Assembly (NCBI GenBank): GCA_047602125.1
Contig: JASGIB010000001.1
Location: forward strand, 2,232,001-2,296,000
DNA from: Pseudoluteimonas sp047602125
Lineage (GTDB): Bacteria > Pseudomonadota > Gammaproteobacteria > Xanthomonadales > Xanthomonadaceae
Direction: 5' to 3'
Length of the DNA stretch: 64,000 nt
The position numbers and the translations under genes are program-made. The notes under the pieces are model-generated. The model did no database searches. It was not told where the DNA came from and was given only the letters and a program-made list of their open reading frames with translations. Position 1 is the stretch's first letter; every line of letters begins with the position of its first letter. This document shows positions 1-8,590 of the stretch, in pieces.

Positions 1-1
1 C

Positions 2-586
2 CGCCTGCACGACGCCATCGGCAAGGGCGGCGGCGAAGCCACATTGTATCCGCTCGACCTCGAAGGCGCCTCGCCGGATGATTTCGCGGAAATGGCCACG
101 CGCATCGGCGGGGAATTCGGTCGCCTCGATGGCGTGCTGCATTGCGCCGCGCATTTCCGCGGCCTCACGCCGCTGGCATTGACCGATCCGGCCGATTTCG
201 CGCGCGCGGTGCATGTGAACCTCACCGCGCGATGGTGGCTGACGCAAGCGTGCCTGCCCTTGCTGCAGGCATCCGGAGACGCCGCGGTGGTGTTCGCGCT
301 CGATGCGCAGGCGCCGGGCACGCACGCCTACTGGGGCGGCTATGGCCTCGCCCAGGCCGGGCAGGTGGCGCTGGTCGACATGCTGCAGGCCGAACTCGGC
401 CCGAATTCCCCGGTGCGCGTGAGCGGGCTCGACCCCGGCCCGATGCGCACGTCCTTGCGCGCGAACGCCTACCTCGCCCAGCACGACCAGGCCGCGGCCG
501 ATCCATCGCGCGCCGCGGCGCATTGCGTGGAACTGCTGTCGCCGGCTGGCGCGTTGCATCGTGGCCAGGTGTGGTCGCCGGCATGA
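2..586 (+). CDS. SDR-family oxidoreductase, C-terminal part (YciK-like)
   Basis: The gene enters from the left edge; 194 C-terminal residues are visible in the frame beginning at base 2. It resembles the Rossmann-fold short-chain dehydrogenases, closest in feel to YciK: the LDGVLHCAAH stretch corresponds to the NNAG region, and HAYWGGYGLAQAG lines up with the YxxxK active-site helix. The catalytic Tyr is present, but the Lys four residues on is Gln, and the usual Ser upstream is not seen in VVFALDAQAP, so reduction chemistry may be lost or altered. The DPGPMRTSLRA segment matches the NPG..RT motif after strand 6. Its stop overlaps the next start as ATGA, so it is translationally coupled to the MarC-family gene. 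Family assignment is secure; substrate unknown. Confidence 0.8.
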   Translation, partial: RLHDAIGKGGGEATLYPLDLEGASPDDFAEMATRIGGEFGRLDGVLHCAAHFRGLTPLALTDPADFARAVHVNLTARWWLTQACLPLLQASGDAAVVFALDAQAPGTHAYWGGYGLAQAGQVALVDMLQAELGPNSPVRVSGLDPGPMRTSLRANAYLAQHDQAAADPSRAAAHCVELLSPAGALHRGQVWSPA

Positions 587-1179
587 CCATCGCGTCCGCC
601 GCGCTGCTGCTGTTCCTGATCCTCGATCCGCTCGGGAACATCCCGGTGTTCCTGTCGTTGCTGCGGCCGCTGCCGGGTCGCCGCCGCCGGATCGTGCTGG
701 CGCGCGAGCTGCTGATCGCCCTCGTGGTGCTGATGCTGTTCCTGTGGGGCGGCAAGTACGCGCTCGACCTCATGCACCTGCGCCAGGAATCGGTATCGAT
801 CGCCGGCGGCATCGTGCTGTTCCTGATCGGCCTGCGCATGATCTTCCCGCCGCCGGAAGGCCTGATGGGCGAATTGCCCGACGGCGAGCCCTTCATCGTG
901 CCGATGGCGATCCCGCTGGTCGCGGGTCCGTCGGGCATGGCCGCTGTGATGCTGATGGGCAGCAAGGAGCCGGGCCGGCTGATGGACTGGAGCCTCGCGC
1001 TGCTGATCGCCTGGGGTGCGACCGCGGTCATCCTGTTCTGCGCGACCGTCCTCTATCGCTACCTCGGGACGCGGGTACTGACCGCGGTCGAGCGCCTGAT
1101 GGGCATGCTGCTGGTGGCCATCTCGGTGCAGATGCTGCTCGATGGCTTCGGGGTCTTCTTCCGCGGTCCCGGCGGCTGA
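583..1179 (+). CDS. MarC-family integral membrane protein
   Basis: A 198-residue, very hydrophobic protein with about six predicted membrane segments, the usual size and topology of the MarC/YhgN family. The N-terminal segment LFLILDPLGNIPVF is the family signature (DP.GN.P.F), and a second half-repeat with FIVPMAIPLVAGPSGM is also typical. Function in the family is unresolved; despite the name it is not established as a multidrug-resistance protein. The ATG at 583 overlaps the preceding TGA by 4 nt, which fixes the start. Transcription probably continues from the SDR gene. It is followed by a 250-nt intergenic stretch containing a small inverted repeat at 1217-1233 (CGTCGT/ACGACG). Confidence 0.88.
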   Translation: MTIASAALLLFLILDPLGNIPVFLSLLRPLPGRRRRIVLARELLIALVVLMLFLWGGKYALDLMHLRQESVSIAGGIVLFLIGLRMIFPPPEGLMGELPDGEPFIVPMAIPLVAGPSGMAAVMLMGSKEPGRLMDWSLALLIAWGATAVILFCATVLYRYLGTRVLTAVERLMGMLLVAISVQMLLDGFGVFFRGPGG

Positions 1180-1429
1180 CTTTCCGAAACAAGGCCTTGC
1201 GGCCGATATCTCGGATCGTCGTCAAAAACGACGCGTATTCAGCCGGATGGATGCGATCGGCTGTCTTCTTCCTGTCATCTTCAGCGGCCACAGTGTTATT
1301 ATGTTGTTAACCCGAGATGGCTGGTATGCCTTCCGGGAGGGGAATTTCCTCGCATCGCCCAGCAATCGCGTCGCCGACGCGGTTCGCCATTTCCGTTAGC
1401 CGTTTCCTTTACAGAATGAGGTTGCGCAC

Positions 1430-4400
1430 ATGACCCGATCCACCCGTGTCCAGCTGTCGAGGCTGTCGCTTGCCCTGGTCGCAGCGATGGCGATGGCGCC
1501 CGCCTTCGCGCAGAGCACCTCGTCCGGCCTCGCCGGCACGGTGACTGGCGCCGATGGCCAGCCGGTTGCCGGGGCCGACGTCACCATCACCCACGTCGAA
1601 TCGGGAACCGTGCGCCACGCCACCACCGATGCGAACGGCCGCTATGCCGCGCAGGGCCTGCGCGTGGGCGGTCCGTACACCGTGACCGTGAACAGCGCGT
1701 CCGGCACCGATACCGAGAGCAACGTCTACCTCGAGTTGAACAAGGTGGCGACGATCGACGCCCACATCGGCGCCGCGGCCAACACGCTGGATACCGTGAC
1801 CGTGACCGCGTCGCGTGCCGCCGCGATGTTCACCCCGGACAACAAGGGCGTCGGCACCAACATCAGCGGCCGCGCGCTGGAAACCGCCGTGTCGGGCAAC
1901 CGTTCGCTGGACGACATCGCGCGCCTGGATCCCCGCGTCACCGTGACCGATTCGAGCGACGGCTCGATCTCCGTCGCCGGCCAGAACAACCGCTACAACA
2001 ACATCAGCGTGGACGGCCTGTCGGTGAACGATCCGTTCGGCCTGAACAGCAACGGCATGGGTTTCGTCGGGTCGCCGGTTTCGCCGGACACGATCGCCGC
2101 CTACGACATCAAGATTTCCGACTTCGACGCGGGCACCGACAGCGTGGGCGCCAACATCAACGCCGTCACCAAGTCGGGCACCAATGAATTCCACGGCTCC
2201 GTCTATTACGCATTCACCAACGCCAGCAACATGGTCGGCGATCTGGGCGGCAAGGATTACTCCCTGTTCGACAAGAACAAGACGATGGGCGTCACCCTCG
2301 GCGGCCCCATCATCAAGGACCGCCTGTTCTTCTTCGCCGCCTACGAAGACCAGAAGACCAACGGCCTCGGGGCCGGTTCCGGTCTCGATGCCGTGACCAG
2401 CGGCATGCTGACCCAGGCCCAGGTGGACGCGGTGGCCAATGCGTTCGAGGGCCTCGGCATCACCACGGGTGCCGAAGGCGGTGGCGCCACCTCGGTGTCG
2501 CTGGAAGACAAGCGCACCCTGGTCAAGCTGGACTGGAACATCAACGACCGCCAGCGCGCCAGCTTCACCTACCAGAGGACCGAGGAATCCAAGCCTGGCC
2601 CGTACAACGGCTACGTGAAGACCAACAGCGTCGTCCTGCCGAGCAACTGGTACACCAGCTCCAACAAGACCGACAACTACTCGCTGCAGCTCTTCAGCGA
2701 CTGGACCGACAACTTCAGCACCGAACTCAAGGTGGGCTACCAGAAGTACGACAACACCAACGCCGCGAGTAGCGAGCAGCCCGAAGTGGTGGCGTGCTTC
2801 GACTCCGCGACTTGCAGCTTCGCGTTCCCGCCGAGCTTCGGCCCCGCGGCCCGTTCCATCGCCGCCACCACCCCGTGGGTCGTCGCGGGCGAAGACTGGT
2901 ACCGCCACGAGAACGCGATTTCCAGCAAGAAATGGACCACGACCCTGTCCGGTACCTGGTACGCCGGCAACCACACCGTCAAGGGCGGCGTGGATTACAT
3001 GAGCAACGAATCGTTCGACATCTTCGGCCAGGGCCTGCACGGTTCCTACCTGTTCGCCGACAAGAACGGCAATGGCTCTCCGGTCGATGAAATCATGGCC
3101 GGCGATTACTACTCCTTCATCAAGAACTACCTGCCGACCGGCGTCGACCTGGCGGCCAGCGGCGGCTTGTGGAAGTACAGCCAGACCAGCCCGTTCATCC
3201 AGGACACGTGGCAAGTCACCGACAACCTGTCGATCACCTACGGCGTGCGCGTGGATATTCCGAAGTCCGACCATGCACCGCCGGTGGCGGTCGAGGGCAC
3301 GGATGCCGCCGCAACGCCGCTTTCGCCGGCGGTGGCGGCGGGCGACCCCGTGTGGGAGGGCCGTTTCGGCTACCCCAGCGACACGACGCTGGGCTGGAAA
3401 AACAAGGTCATCGAGCCGCGCTTCGCATTCAACTATGCCTTCAACACCGCGCGCCTGATGCAGCTGCGCGGTGGCGTGGGCCTGTTCCAGTCCACGCCGC
3501 CCACGGTGTGGCTGTCCAACCCGTACATCAACAACGGCGTGTACTCGTCCAGGACGTACTCGAGCACCGATCCGAACGCCGATCCGTTCAATGCCGATCC
3601 GTACAACCAGCCCGGCCCGACCGGCGCCGTCGGCGGCGTCTGCGGCGGCGCGGGCGGGAACTGCGGCAACATCGACGTGCTGGATCCGGATTTCAAGCTG
3701 CCGACTTCCTGGAAGATCAGCCTGGGTTACGACGCCGAATTGCCGTGGTGGGGCCTGGTGGGCAGCATCGAATACCTGCACCTGCAGGCCAAGGATGCGA
3801 TCGCCTACCAGCAGCCGAACGTTGGCGTGCCCAATGCCGACGCACCGCTTCCGGATGGGCGCGAGTCGTACTGGACCGGTTTCAACCCCGATCCCACGAA
3901 GATCGGCCTCGGCGCCACCAACGGCCGCAACCCCGAGTTCGGCGCCGGTTCCACCCTGCTGACCAATACCGACAAGGGCCACACCGACTCGGTGACCTTC
4001 TCGTTGACGAAGCCTTTCAGCCAGGGCTTGAGCGGCAGCTTCAGCACCACCTTCAGCCACAGCACGGACGTCACGCCGGGCACCAGTTCGCAGGCCGCCT
4101 CGAACTACAACTACGTGGCGAGGGTGAACCCCAACGGGTTCGACGAAGCCACGGCGCGTTTCGACATCCCGCTGTCGGTCAAGGCCACCCTGAACTGGGA
4201 ACACGCGTTCTGGGGCGACAACAAGACCACGGTGAGCGTGTACTACAACGGCCACGACGGCCAGCCGTACAGCTGGACCTTCGGCAACGACGTCAACGGC
4301 GACACCTACGGCTTCAACGACCTGGCCTACATCCCGACGGCCAACGATCCGTTGGTGGCATATGTGTGCGGCGGTGCTTCCGATTGTTCGTCGCAGATCG

Positions 4401-4798
4401 CCACCTTCCAGAAATTCATCGACAACGATCCCTACCTGTCCAAGCACCGTGGCCAGATCGCCGGCCGCAATGGTGCGCGCCAGCCGTGGGTCAACCAGCT
4501 CGACCTCGGCGTGCAGCAGGAATTCCCGGGCTTCTTCCAGGGCAACAAGTTCGTGGTGCGCCTGGATATCTACAACTTCCTGAACCTGTTGAACAAGGAC
4601 TGGGGCACGCAGGAAGGCGTGGGCTATTTCGCGACGCGCACCCTGACCACGGTTGCGGACGTCAATGCCGATGGCCAGTACGTGTACGACCTGTCCAAGG
4701 CCCCGCAGAGCTACACCACCTACGACAACATCGGTACTCCGCCGTCGCGCGTGACTTCGCGCTGGTCGGCCGTGATGACGCTGCGGTACAAGTTCTGA
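1430..4798 (+). CDS. TonB-dependent receptor, Oar-like
   Basis: A 1,122-residue outer-membrane receptor. Residues 1-27 are a signal peptide ending AFAQ. Residues 32-110 form a carboxypeptidase-regulatory-like beta-sandwich, as in Oar proteins. A TonB-box-like DTVTVTAS follows near residue 120, then a plug domain containing the SVDGLSVNDPFG segment, then a long beta-barrel of alternating Tyr/Trp-rich strands that ends in MTLRYKF with the terminal Phe expected for Bam-mediated insertion. The transported substrate cannot be read from the sequence; Oar-like receptors have been linked to large substrates and protein secretion. The 250-nt upstream gap holds an AT-rich patch with a TATTAT box at 1297-1302, a possible -10. 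The gene is monocistronic: an intrinsic terminator follows. Confidence 0.92.
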   Translation: MTRSTRVQLSRLSLALVAAMAMAPAFAQSTSSGLAGTVTGADGQPVAGADVTITHVESGTVRHATTDANGRYAAQGLRVGGPYTVTVNSASGTDTESNVYLELNKVATIDAHIGAAANTLDTVTVTASRAAAMFTPDNKGVGTNISGRALETAVSGNRSLDDIARLDPRVTVTDSSDGSISVAGQNNRYNNISVDGLSVNDPFGLNSNGMGFVGSPVSPDTIAAYDIKISDFDAGTDSVGANINAVTKSGTNEFHGSVYYAFTNASNMVGDLGGKDYSLFDKNKTMGVTLGGPIIKDRLFFFAAYEDQKTNGLGAGSGLDAVTSGMLTQAQVDAVANAFEGLGITTGAEGGGATSVSLEDKRTLVKLDWNINDRQRASFTYQRTEESKPGPYNGYVKTNSVVLPSNWYTSSNKTDNYSLQLFSDWTDNFSTELKVGYQKYDNTNAASSEQPEVVACFDSATCSFAFPPSFGPAARSIAATTPWVVAGEDWYRHENAISSKKWTTTLSGTWYAGNHTVKGGVDYMSNESFDIFGQGLHGSYLFADKNGNGSPVDEIMAGDYYSFIKNYLPTGVDLAASGGLWKYSQTSPFIQDTWQVTDNLSITYGVRVDIPKSDHAPPVAVEGTDAAATPLSPAVAAGDPVWEGRFGYPSDTTLGWKNKVIEPRFAFNYAFNTARLMQLRGGVGLFQSTPPTVWLSNPYINNGVYSSRTYSSTDPNADPFNADPYNQPGPTGAVGGVCGGAGGNCGNIDVLDPDFKLPTSWKISLGYDAELPWWGLVGSIEYLHLQAKDAIAYQQPNVGVPNADAPLPDGRESYWTGFNPDPTKIGLGATNGRNPEFGAGSTLLTNTDKGHTDSVTFSLTKPFSQGLSGSFSTTFSHSTDVTPGTSSQAASNYNYVARVNPNGFDEATARFDIPLSVKATLNWEHAFWGDNKTTVSVYYNGHDGQPYSWTFGNDVNGDTYGFNDLAYIPTANDPLVAYVCGGASDCSSQIATFQKFIDNDPYLSKHRGQIAGRNGARQPWVNQLDLGVQQEFPGFFQGNKFVVRLDIYNFLNLLNKDWGTQEGVGYFATRTLTTVADVNADGQYVYDLSKAPQSYTTYDNIGTPPSRVTSRWSAVMTLRYKF

Positions 4799-4824
4799 TC
4801 GATAGCAGCGTCGCAATGCGCGAA

Positions 4825-4852
4825 ACGGCCGGGGAAACCCGGCCGTTTTTTT
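4825..4852 (+). terminator. Intrinsic terminator after the TonB-dependent receptor
   Basis: A perfect 9-bp G/C-rich stem (ACGGCCGGG, 4825-4833, with CCCGGCCGT, 4838-4846) and a GAAA tetraloop are followed by a run of T from 4846 to 4852. It separates the receptor from ppnN. Confidence 0.9.
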
Positions 4853-4894
4853 GAAGTACGTGCCGTTTGCGGACCGGCGCGCTAGAGTGCGCGG

Positions 4895-6313
4895 ATGCAG
4901 ATCGAACCCGAACACATCGACGCCGAGGCCGAGGGCGGGCCGGATCCGGCGCGCGCGCCCACCGTCGACGCACGCATCTATCCTCGCGGCGGACTGGACG
5001 TGCTCTCCCGCGACGAGGTCGCGCGGCTGCGCGACGCCTCCGTCGGCGGCATGCACGACCTGCTGCGCCGTTGCGCGCTGGCGGTGCTGACCAGCGGCAG
5101 CGCCAGCGACGACCCGCGCGCCGCGCAGGAGTTGTATCCCGATTTCGACATCCAGGTGCGGCAGCAGGATCGCGGCGTGCGCATCGACCTGAAGCGCGCG
5201 CCGGCGATGGCCTTCGTCGATGGCGAGATCATCCGCGGCGTCGCCGAACTGCTGTTCGCGGTGGTGCGCGACCTCGCGTTCACCGCCATCGAACTCGGGC
5301 CGGAGTATTCGGCCGAACTCGATTCCTCCGCGGGCACGACCGACGCGGTGTTCCGGCTGCTGCGCAACGCGCGCATCCTGCAACCGGCCGATCCGAACCT
5401 CGTCGTGTGCTGGGGCGGGCATTCGATCGGGCGCGAGGAATACCTCTACACCAAGCAGGTCGGCTATGAACTCGGCCTTCGCGGCCTCGACATCTGCACC
5501 GGCTGCGGCCCGGGCGCGATGAAGGGGCCGATGAAGGGCGCGACCATCGCGCACGCGAAGCAGCGCCGCCGGCGCATGCGCTACATCGGCATCACCGAGC
5601 CGGGGATCATCGCGGCCGAATCGCCTAACCCCATCGTCAACCACCTCGTGATCATGCCGGACATCGAGAAGCGCCTCGAGGCGTTCGTGCGCATAGCCCA
5701 CGGCATCATCGTGTTCCCCGGCGGCGTCGGCACCGCCGAGGAAATCCTGTACCTGCTCGGCATCCTGCTGCGCGAGGAAAACGCGGACCTGAAGTTCCCG
5801 CTGATCTTCTCGGGGCCCGCATCGGCGGCCGCGTATTTCGAGCAGATCGACAAGTTCATCCGGCTCACGCTGGGCGATGCCGCGGCCAGCCGCTACCGCA
5901 TCGTGGTCGGCGACAGCGTCGAAGTGGCGCGGATCATGCACGCGGGCGTGGCCGAGGTCAGGCGCCAGCGCATCGCCCAGCAGGATTCGTTCTTCTTCAA
6001 CTGGGCGCTCGCGATCCCGCACGTATTCCAGCAGCCCTTCGTCCCCACGCACGAATCGATGGCCGCGCTGGACCTGCACCACGGGCGCAAGCCGCACGAA
6101 CTGGCCGCGGACCTGCGGCGCGCGTTCTCCGGCATCGTCGGTGGCAACGTGAAGGAGCCGACCATGCGCCTGGTGGAAGCCAGGGGGCCGTTCGAGATCC
6201 ACGGCGATGCCGACATGATGCGGGCCCTCGATGCGCTGCTGCGGGCCTTCGTGGCCCAGGGGCGGATGAAGATCGCCGGCGAGTACCGGCCCTGCTACCG
6301 GGTGGTGGCCTAG
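4895..6313 (+). CDS. ppnN: Pyrimidine/purine nucleotide 5'-monophosphate nucleosidase
   Basis: A 472-residue homologue of PpnN (formerly YgdH), slightly longer than the E. coli enzyme because of an acidic N-terminus. PpnN hydrolyses nucleoside 5'-monophosphates to base plus ribose 5-phosphate and in E. coli is regulated by (p)ppGpp. The central LOG/lysine-decarboxylase-like Rossmann domain is clear: GCGPGAMKGPMKGA near residue 207 and the PGGVGTAEE motif near residue 275, the hallmark of this nucleosidase fold. The flanking N- and C-terminal extensions match the DUF4478 and DUF3412 regions of the family. The ATG at 4895 is the first usable start after the preceding terminator. Its TAG stop overlaps the converging histidine-kinase stop by 4 nt (6310-6313). 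Confidence 0.92.
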   Translation: MQIEPEHIDAEAEGGPDPARAPTVDARIYPRGGLDVLSRDEVARLRDASVGGMHDLLRRCALAVLTSGSASDDPRAAQELYPDFDIQVRQQDRGVRIDLKRAPAMAFVDGEIIRGVAELLFAVVRDLAFTAIELGPEYSAELDSSAGTTDAVFRLLRNARILQPADPNLVVCWGGHSIGREEYLYTKQVGYELGLRGLDICTGCGPGAMKGPMKGATIAHAKQRRRRMRYIGITEPGIIAAESPNPIVNHLVIMPDIEKRLEAFVRIAHGIIVFPGGVGTAEEILYLLGILLREENADLKFPLIFSGPASAAAYFEQIDKFIRLTLGDAAASRYRIVVGDSVEVARIMHAGVAEVRRQRIAQQDSFFFNWALAIPHVFQQPFVPTHESMAALDLHHGRKPHELAADLRRAFSGIVGGNVKEPTMRLVEARGPFEIHGDADMMRALDALLRAFVAQGRMKIAGEYRPCYRVVA

Positions 6314-7344
6314 GCGGTTCCTTTTGGATCCGATGTATCGGGGATCCGCAGCGTCACTACATGGCGACCGTCGTCCATTCGCGTCTCGATGCCACCGCGA
6401 CCTTCGCTGAGCGCGCTGATGCGTTCACGTGCCGAGTTCAGGCCAATGCGATGGCCATCGGCCGCACGGCTGCCGTCGCCGGGCATGTCGTTGACGACAT
6501 CGATGCGGATCCAGCCGGCTTCGCATTCCAGCCGGATGTCGATGCGCCCGCCGCCCGGAAGGCGTTCGATGCCATGGCGAATCGCGTTTTCCGCCAAGGG
6601 TTGCAGCGACAGGGCGGGGAGGACGGTATCCGGCAACCTTTCCGGTAGCGACCACGATACCTGCAGTCGCGGGCCGAATCGCAGCGATTCTATTTCGAGG
6701 TAGCGGCGGGTGAGTTCGATCTCTTTTTCCAGGGGGATCCGTTCCGGCCCGCGCAAGGCGGCACGGAACAAGTCGGCCAGGTCCAGCAGGACGCGTTCCG
6801 CTTCGTCCGGCCGCGCGTGCACCAGCGCGGCCCCCGTGTTGAGCGTATTGAACAGGAAATGCGGGCGGATGCGTGCGCGCAATGACTCCAGTTCGAGTTG
6901 TTTCGTGCGCACGGCCAGGTATTTCGCCTGCGCGTAATTCTGGAATGCGATCAACGTCAACAGCCCGACGACCAGTGCGATGGTGCACATCCTCAATACG
7001 AATGCCGTTCCGTTCGAGGGTGCCCCTGAGCCATCGCCGAACAACTCCCACGCGGTAGACGCTATCAACCAAGTCACCGCCAACAAGAGGACGAGGCACG
7101 TCCACGCCAATGCGGCGGAGGATAGGCGCGATAACGGTCGCCTGAAGGCGTAGAGCAGGGCAAGCGTGCCCAGTGTGATCCACTGGATCCCCAGCGATGC
7201 CAGTCCGAACGCGACCAGGCGGCCATTGGTGTGGTCGGGGATCAATGCCAGGATCAGCGCCAATGCTTCTCCCGCCAGAACCAGCGCCATCAGCGCGGTC
7301 GGTTTCCACAGGGATTCGAGGGGGCTTGGCGTTACGTTGGCCAC
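6310..7344 (-). CDS. LytS/AlgZ(FimS)-type sensor histidine kinase
   Basis: A 344-residue inner-membrane kinase. About four membrane segments occupy residues 10-155 with no obvious periplasmic sensor domain. A His_kinase domain follows with the signature RIRPHFLFNTLN, where the phospho-acceptor His lies, then an ATPase domain with AENAIRHG (N box) and later glycine motifs. The GTG at 7344 is chosen because a GGAGG lies 6 nt upstream; an in-frame start at 7449 would add a poor 35-residue extension. The gene diverges from the minor pilin operon. In Pseudomonas aeruginosa the homologous FimS/AlgZ kinase works with AlgR to activate fimU-pilVWXY1E, so the location fits a pilus role. No AlgR-type LytTR regulator lies within this window. 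Confidence 0.85.
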   Translation of the reverse strand: MANVTPSPLESLWKPTALMALVLAGEALALILALIPDHTNGRLVAFGLASLGIQWITLGTLALLYAFRRPLSRLSSAALAWTCLVLLLAVTWLIASTAWELFGDGSGAPSNGTAFVLRMCTIALVVGLLTLIAFQNYAQAKYLAVRTKQLELESLRARIRPHFLFNTLNTGAALVHARPDEAERVLLDLADLFRAALRGPERIPLEKEIELTRRYLEIESLRFGPRLQVSWSLPERLPDTVLPALSLQPLAENAIRHGIERLPGGGRIDIRLECEAGWIRIDVVNDMPGDGSRAADGHRIGLNSARERISALSEGRGGIETRMDDGRHVVTLRIPDTSDPKGTA

Positions 7345-7427
7345 GCATGGCCTCCGGGCAGGGATGGCGGCATTATGCGGCCGCCGAACCGCCCGTTCCC
7401 CGGTATTGGCCGCCGGTCGGAAGCAGG

Positions 7428-7457
7428 GTGACGGAGCCTCAACGGCCAAGATTTAAT
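7428..7457 (+). promoter_or_regulatory. Candidate promoter of the minor pilin operon
   Basis: GTGACG (7428-7433) and TTTAAT (7452-7457) are separated by 18 nt, giving a plausible sigma-70 -35/-10 pair. The latter lies 28 nt before the fimT start, in the short gap between the divergent kinase and pilin genes. Found by eye only; an AlgR-type site was not recognised. Confidence 0.4.
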
Positions 7458-7484
7458 CCTTGGGCGCGACTTCAGGGGGGAGCC

Positions 7485-8099
7485 ATGCGGGCGAATTTCG
7501 ACCAGATCCATGCGGCCAGAGGCGTCCGTGGCGAACAGACCGGCTTCACCATGGTCGAACTGATGATTTCGATCGTCGTGACCGCCATCATCCTTTCGTT
7601 AGCGGTTCCCAGTTTCACCAGCGTCATCAATTCAAATCGGCTGGCCGGGCCGGCCAATGCGCTGCTTTCGGGCCTGCAAAGCGCGCGTGCCACGGCCATC
7701 AGCCGCAATACCCGTGTCGTGCTGTGCCGCAGCGATGATGGCGCTACCTGTAATGCCACCGCGGGCAACTGGCCAGGCTGGATCGCCTTCGTCGATTGGA
7801 ACGGCGATTTCGCGCCGGATGCGGGCTCCGACAATCTGATCGGCAGCGGTACCATCGCCGCGCCGGCCACCCTGCAGGCCAGCTCCAATGCCGCGAACAA
7901 CCGCATCGTGTTCCGTTCGGACGGCATGGCGAGGGGCACGGACAACACGCTGCTGAACGTCGCGATCCGCGTCTGCATCCCGACGAGATTCCCTGCCGAG
8001 AACGTCCGCGACGTGCGACTCGTGTCGGGAGGGCGCACCTCGGTCTTCGCGTCCAACGGCAACAAGGCCTGCAACGCCCCCGGTAATCCCACGCCATGA
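7485..8099 (+). CDS. fimT: Type IV pilus minor pilin FimT/FimU (GspH domain)
   Basis: A 204-residue prepilin. A basic 19-residue leader ends at the prepilin peptidase site G|FTMVELMIS, with the conserved Glu at mature position 5, followed by the hydrophobic N-terminal helix. The remaining 150 residues form a GspH-like globular head with paired cysteines. It is the first gene of the minor pilin operon; FimT/FimU primes pilus assembly together with PilV, PilW, PilX, PilE and PilY1. The ATG at 7485 has a strong GGGGGGAG ribosome-binding site a few bases upstream, so longer in-frame readings are rejected. Its stop overlaps the pilV start (ATGA at 8096). Confidence 0.88.
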   Translation: MRANFDQIHAARGVRGEQTGFTMVELMISIVVTAIILSLAVPSFTSVINSNRLAGPANALLSGLQSARATAISRNTRVVLCRSDDGATCNATAGNWPGWIAFVDWNGDFAPDAGSDNLIGSGTIAAPATLQASSNAANNRIVFRSDGMARGTDNTLLNVAIRVCIPTRFPAENVRDVRLVSGGRTSVFASNGNKACNAPGNPTP

Positions 8100-8590
8100 A
8101 GGTTGTCCGCATGCGAAGCCCCGCCTCCACCCGCCGTTACCAACGCGGCGTCGGCTTGATCGAAGTGCTGGTGTCCGTCCTGGTGATGGCTATCGGCATG
8201 CTCGGGCTTGCGGCGCTGCAATCGCTCTCCATGCGCAATTCGCAGAGCTCGCTGGATCGGACCCAGGCGGTTTACCAGATCTACTCCATCCTCGATGCGA
8301 TGCGGGCTAACTCCAATTCCCTGGCCGCATACAAACTGGACATGCAGGCCACGCCCTGCAACGCGCCTGCAGCAGGCGCCACGCTTGCCAGCAAGGACTT
8401 GAACTCGTGGATCACGCAATTGCAGGCGGGCCAGGGCGGGCTAGGGGCGAATGCTTGCGGATCCATCGCGATCGATGCCGGAAATCCCCGGTTGGTGACG
8501 GTCACGGTGCGATGGGACGATTCCCGCGGCGGCACGGCGGGCGCGCAGGGATCCACCGCCCAAGCCACGACGTTGGTGACACAGCTATGA
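8096..8590 (+). CDS. pilV: Type IV pilus minor pilin PilV
   Basis: A 164-residue prepilin with a basic leader cleaved before GVGLIEVLVSVLVM, carrying the mature Glu5 and a hydrophobic helix. Size and the downstream QAVYQIYSILDAMRAN segment match PilV of the PilVWX minor pilin set. It is expected to sit in the pilus-tip priming complex. It overlaps fimT and pilW by 4 nt each, so the set is translationally coupled. Confidence 0.88.
   Translation: MKVVRMRSPASTRRYQRGVGLIEVLVSVLVMAIGMLGLAALQSLSMRNSQSSLDRTQAVYQIYSILDAMRANSNSLAAYKLDMQATPCNAPAAGATLASKDLNSWITQLQAGQGGLGANACGSIAIDAGNPRLVTVTVRWDDSRGGTAGAQGSTAQATTLVTQL

Noticed and set aside
1142..1399. Small ORF between marC and the TonB-dependent receptor
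   Set aside because: It overlaps the end of marC, has no ribosome-binding site and covers the probable promoter region.
1409..6202. A 1,597-codon open frame on the minus strand
   Set aside because: It runs antisense to the TonB-dependent receptor and ppnN, is full of low-complexity His/Arg/Val/Gly sequence and has no recognisable domain; it is a GC-codon shadow.
7345..7449. Longer histidine-kinase start at 7449
   Set aside because: It adds 35 unconserved residues; the GTG at 7344 has GGAGG at good spacing and leads straight into the membrane region.
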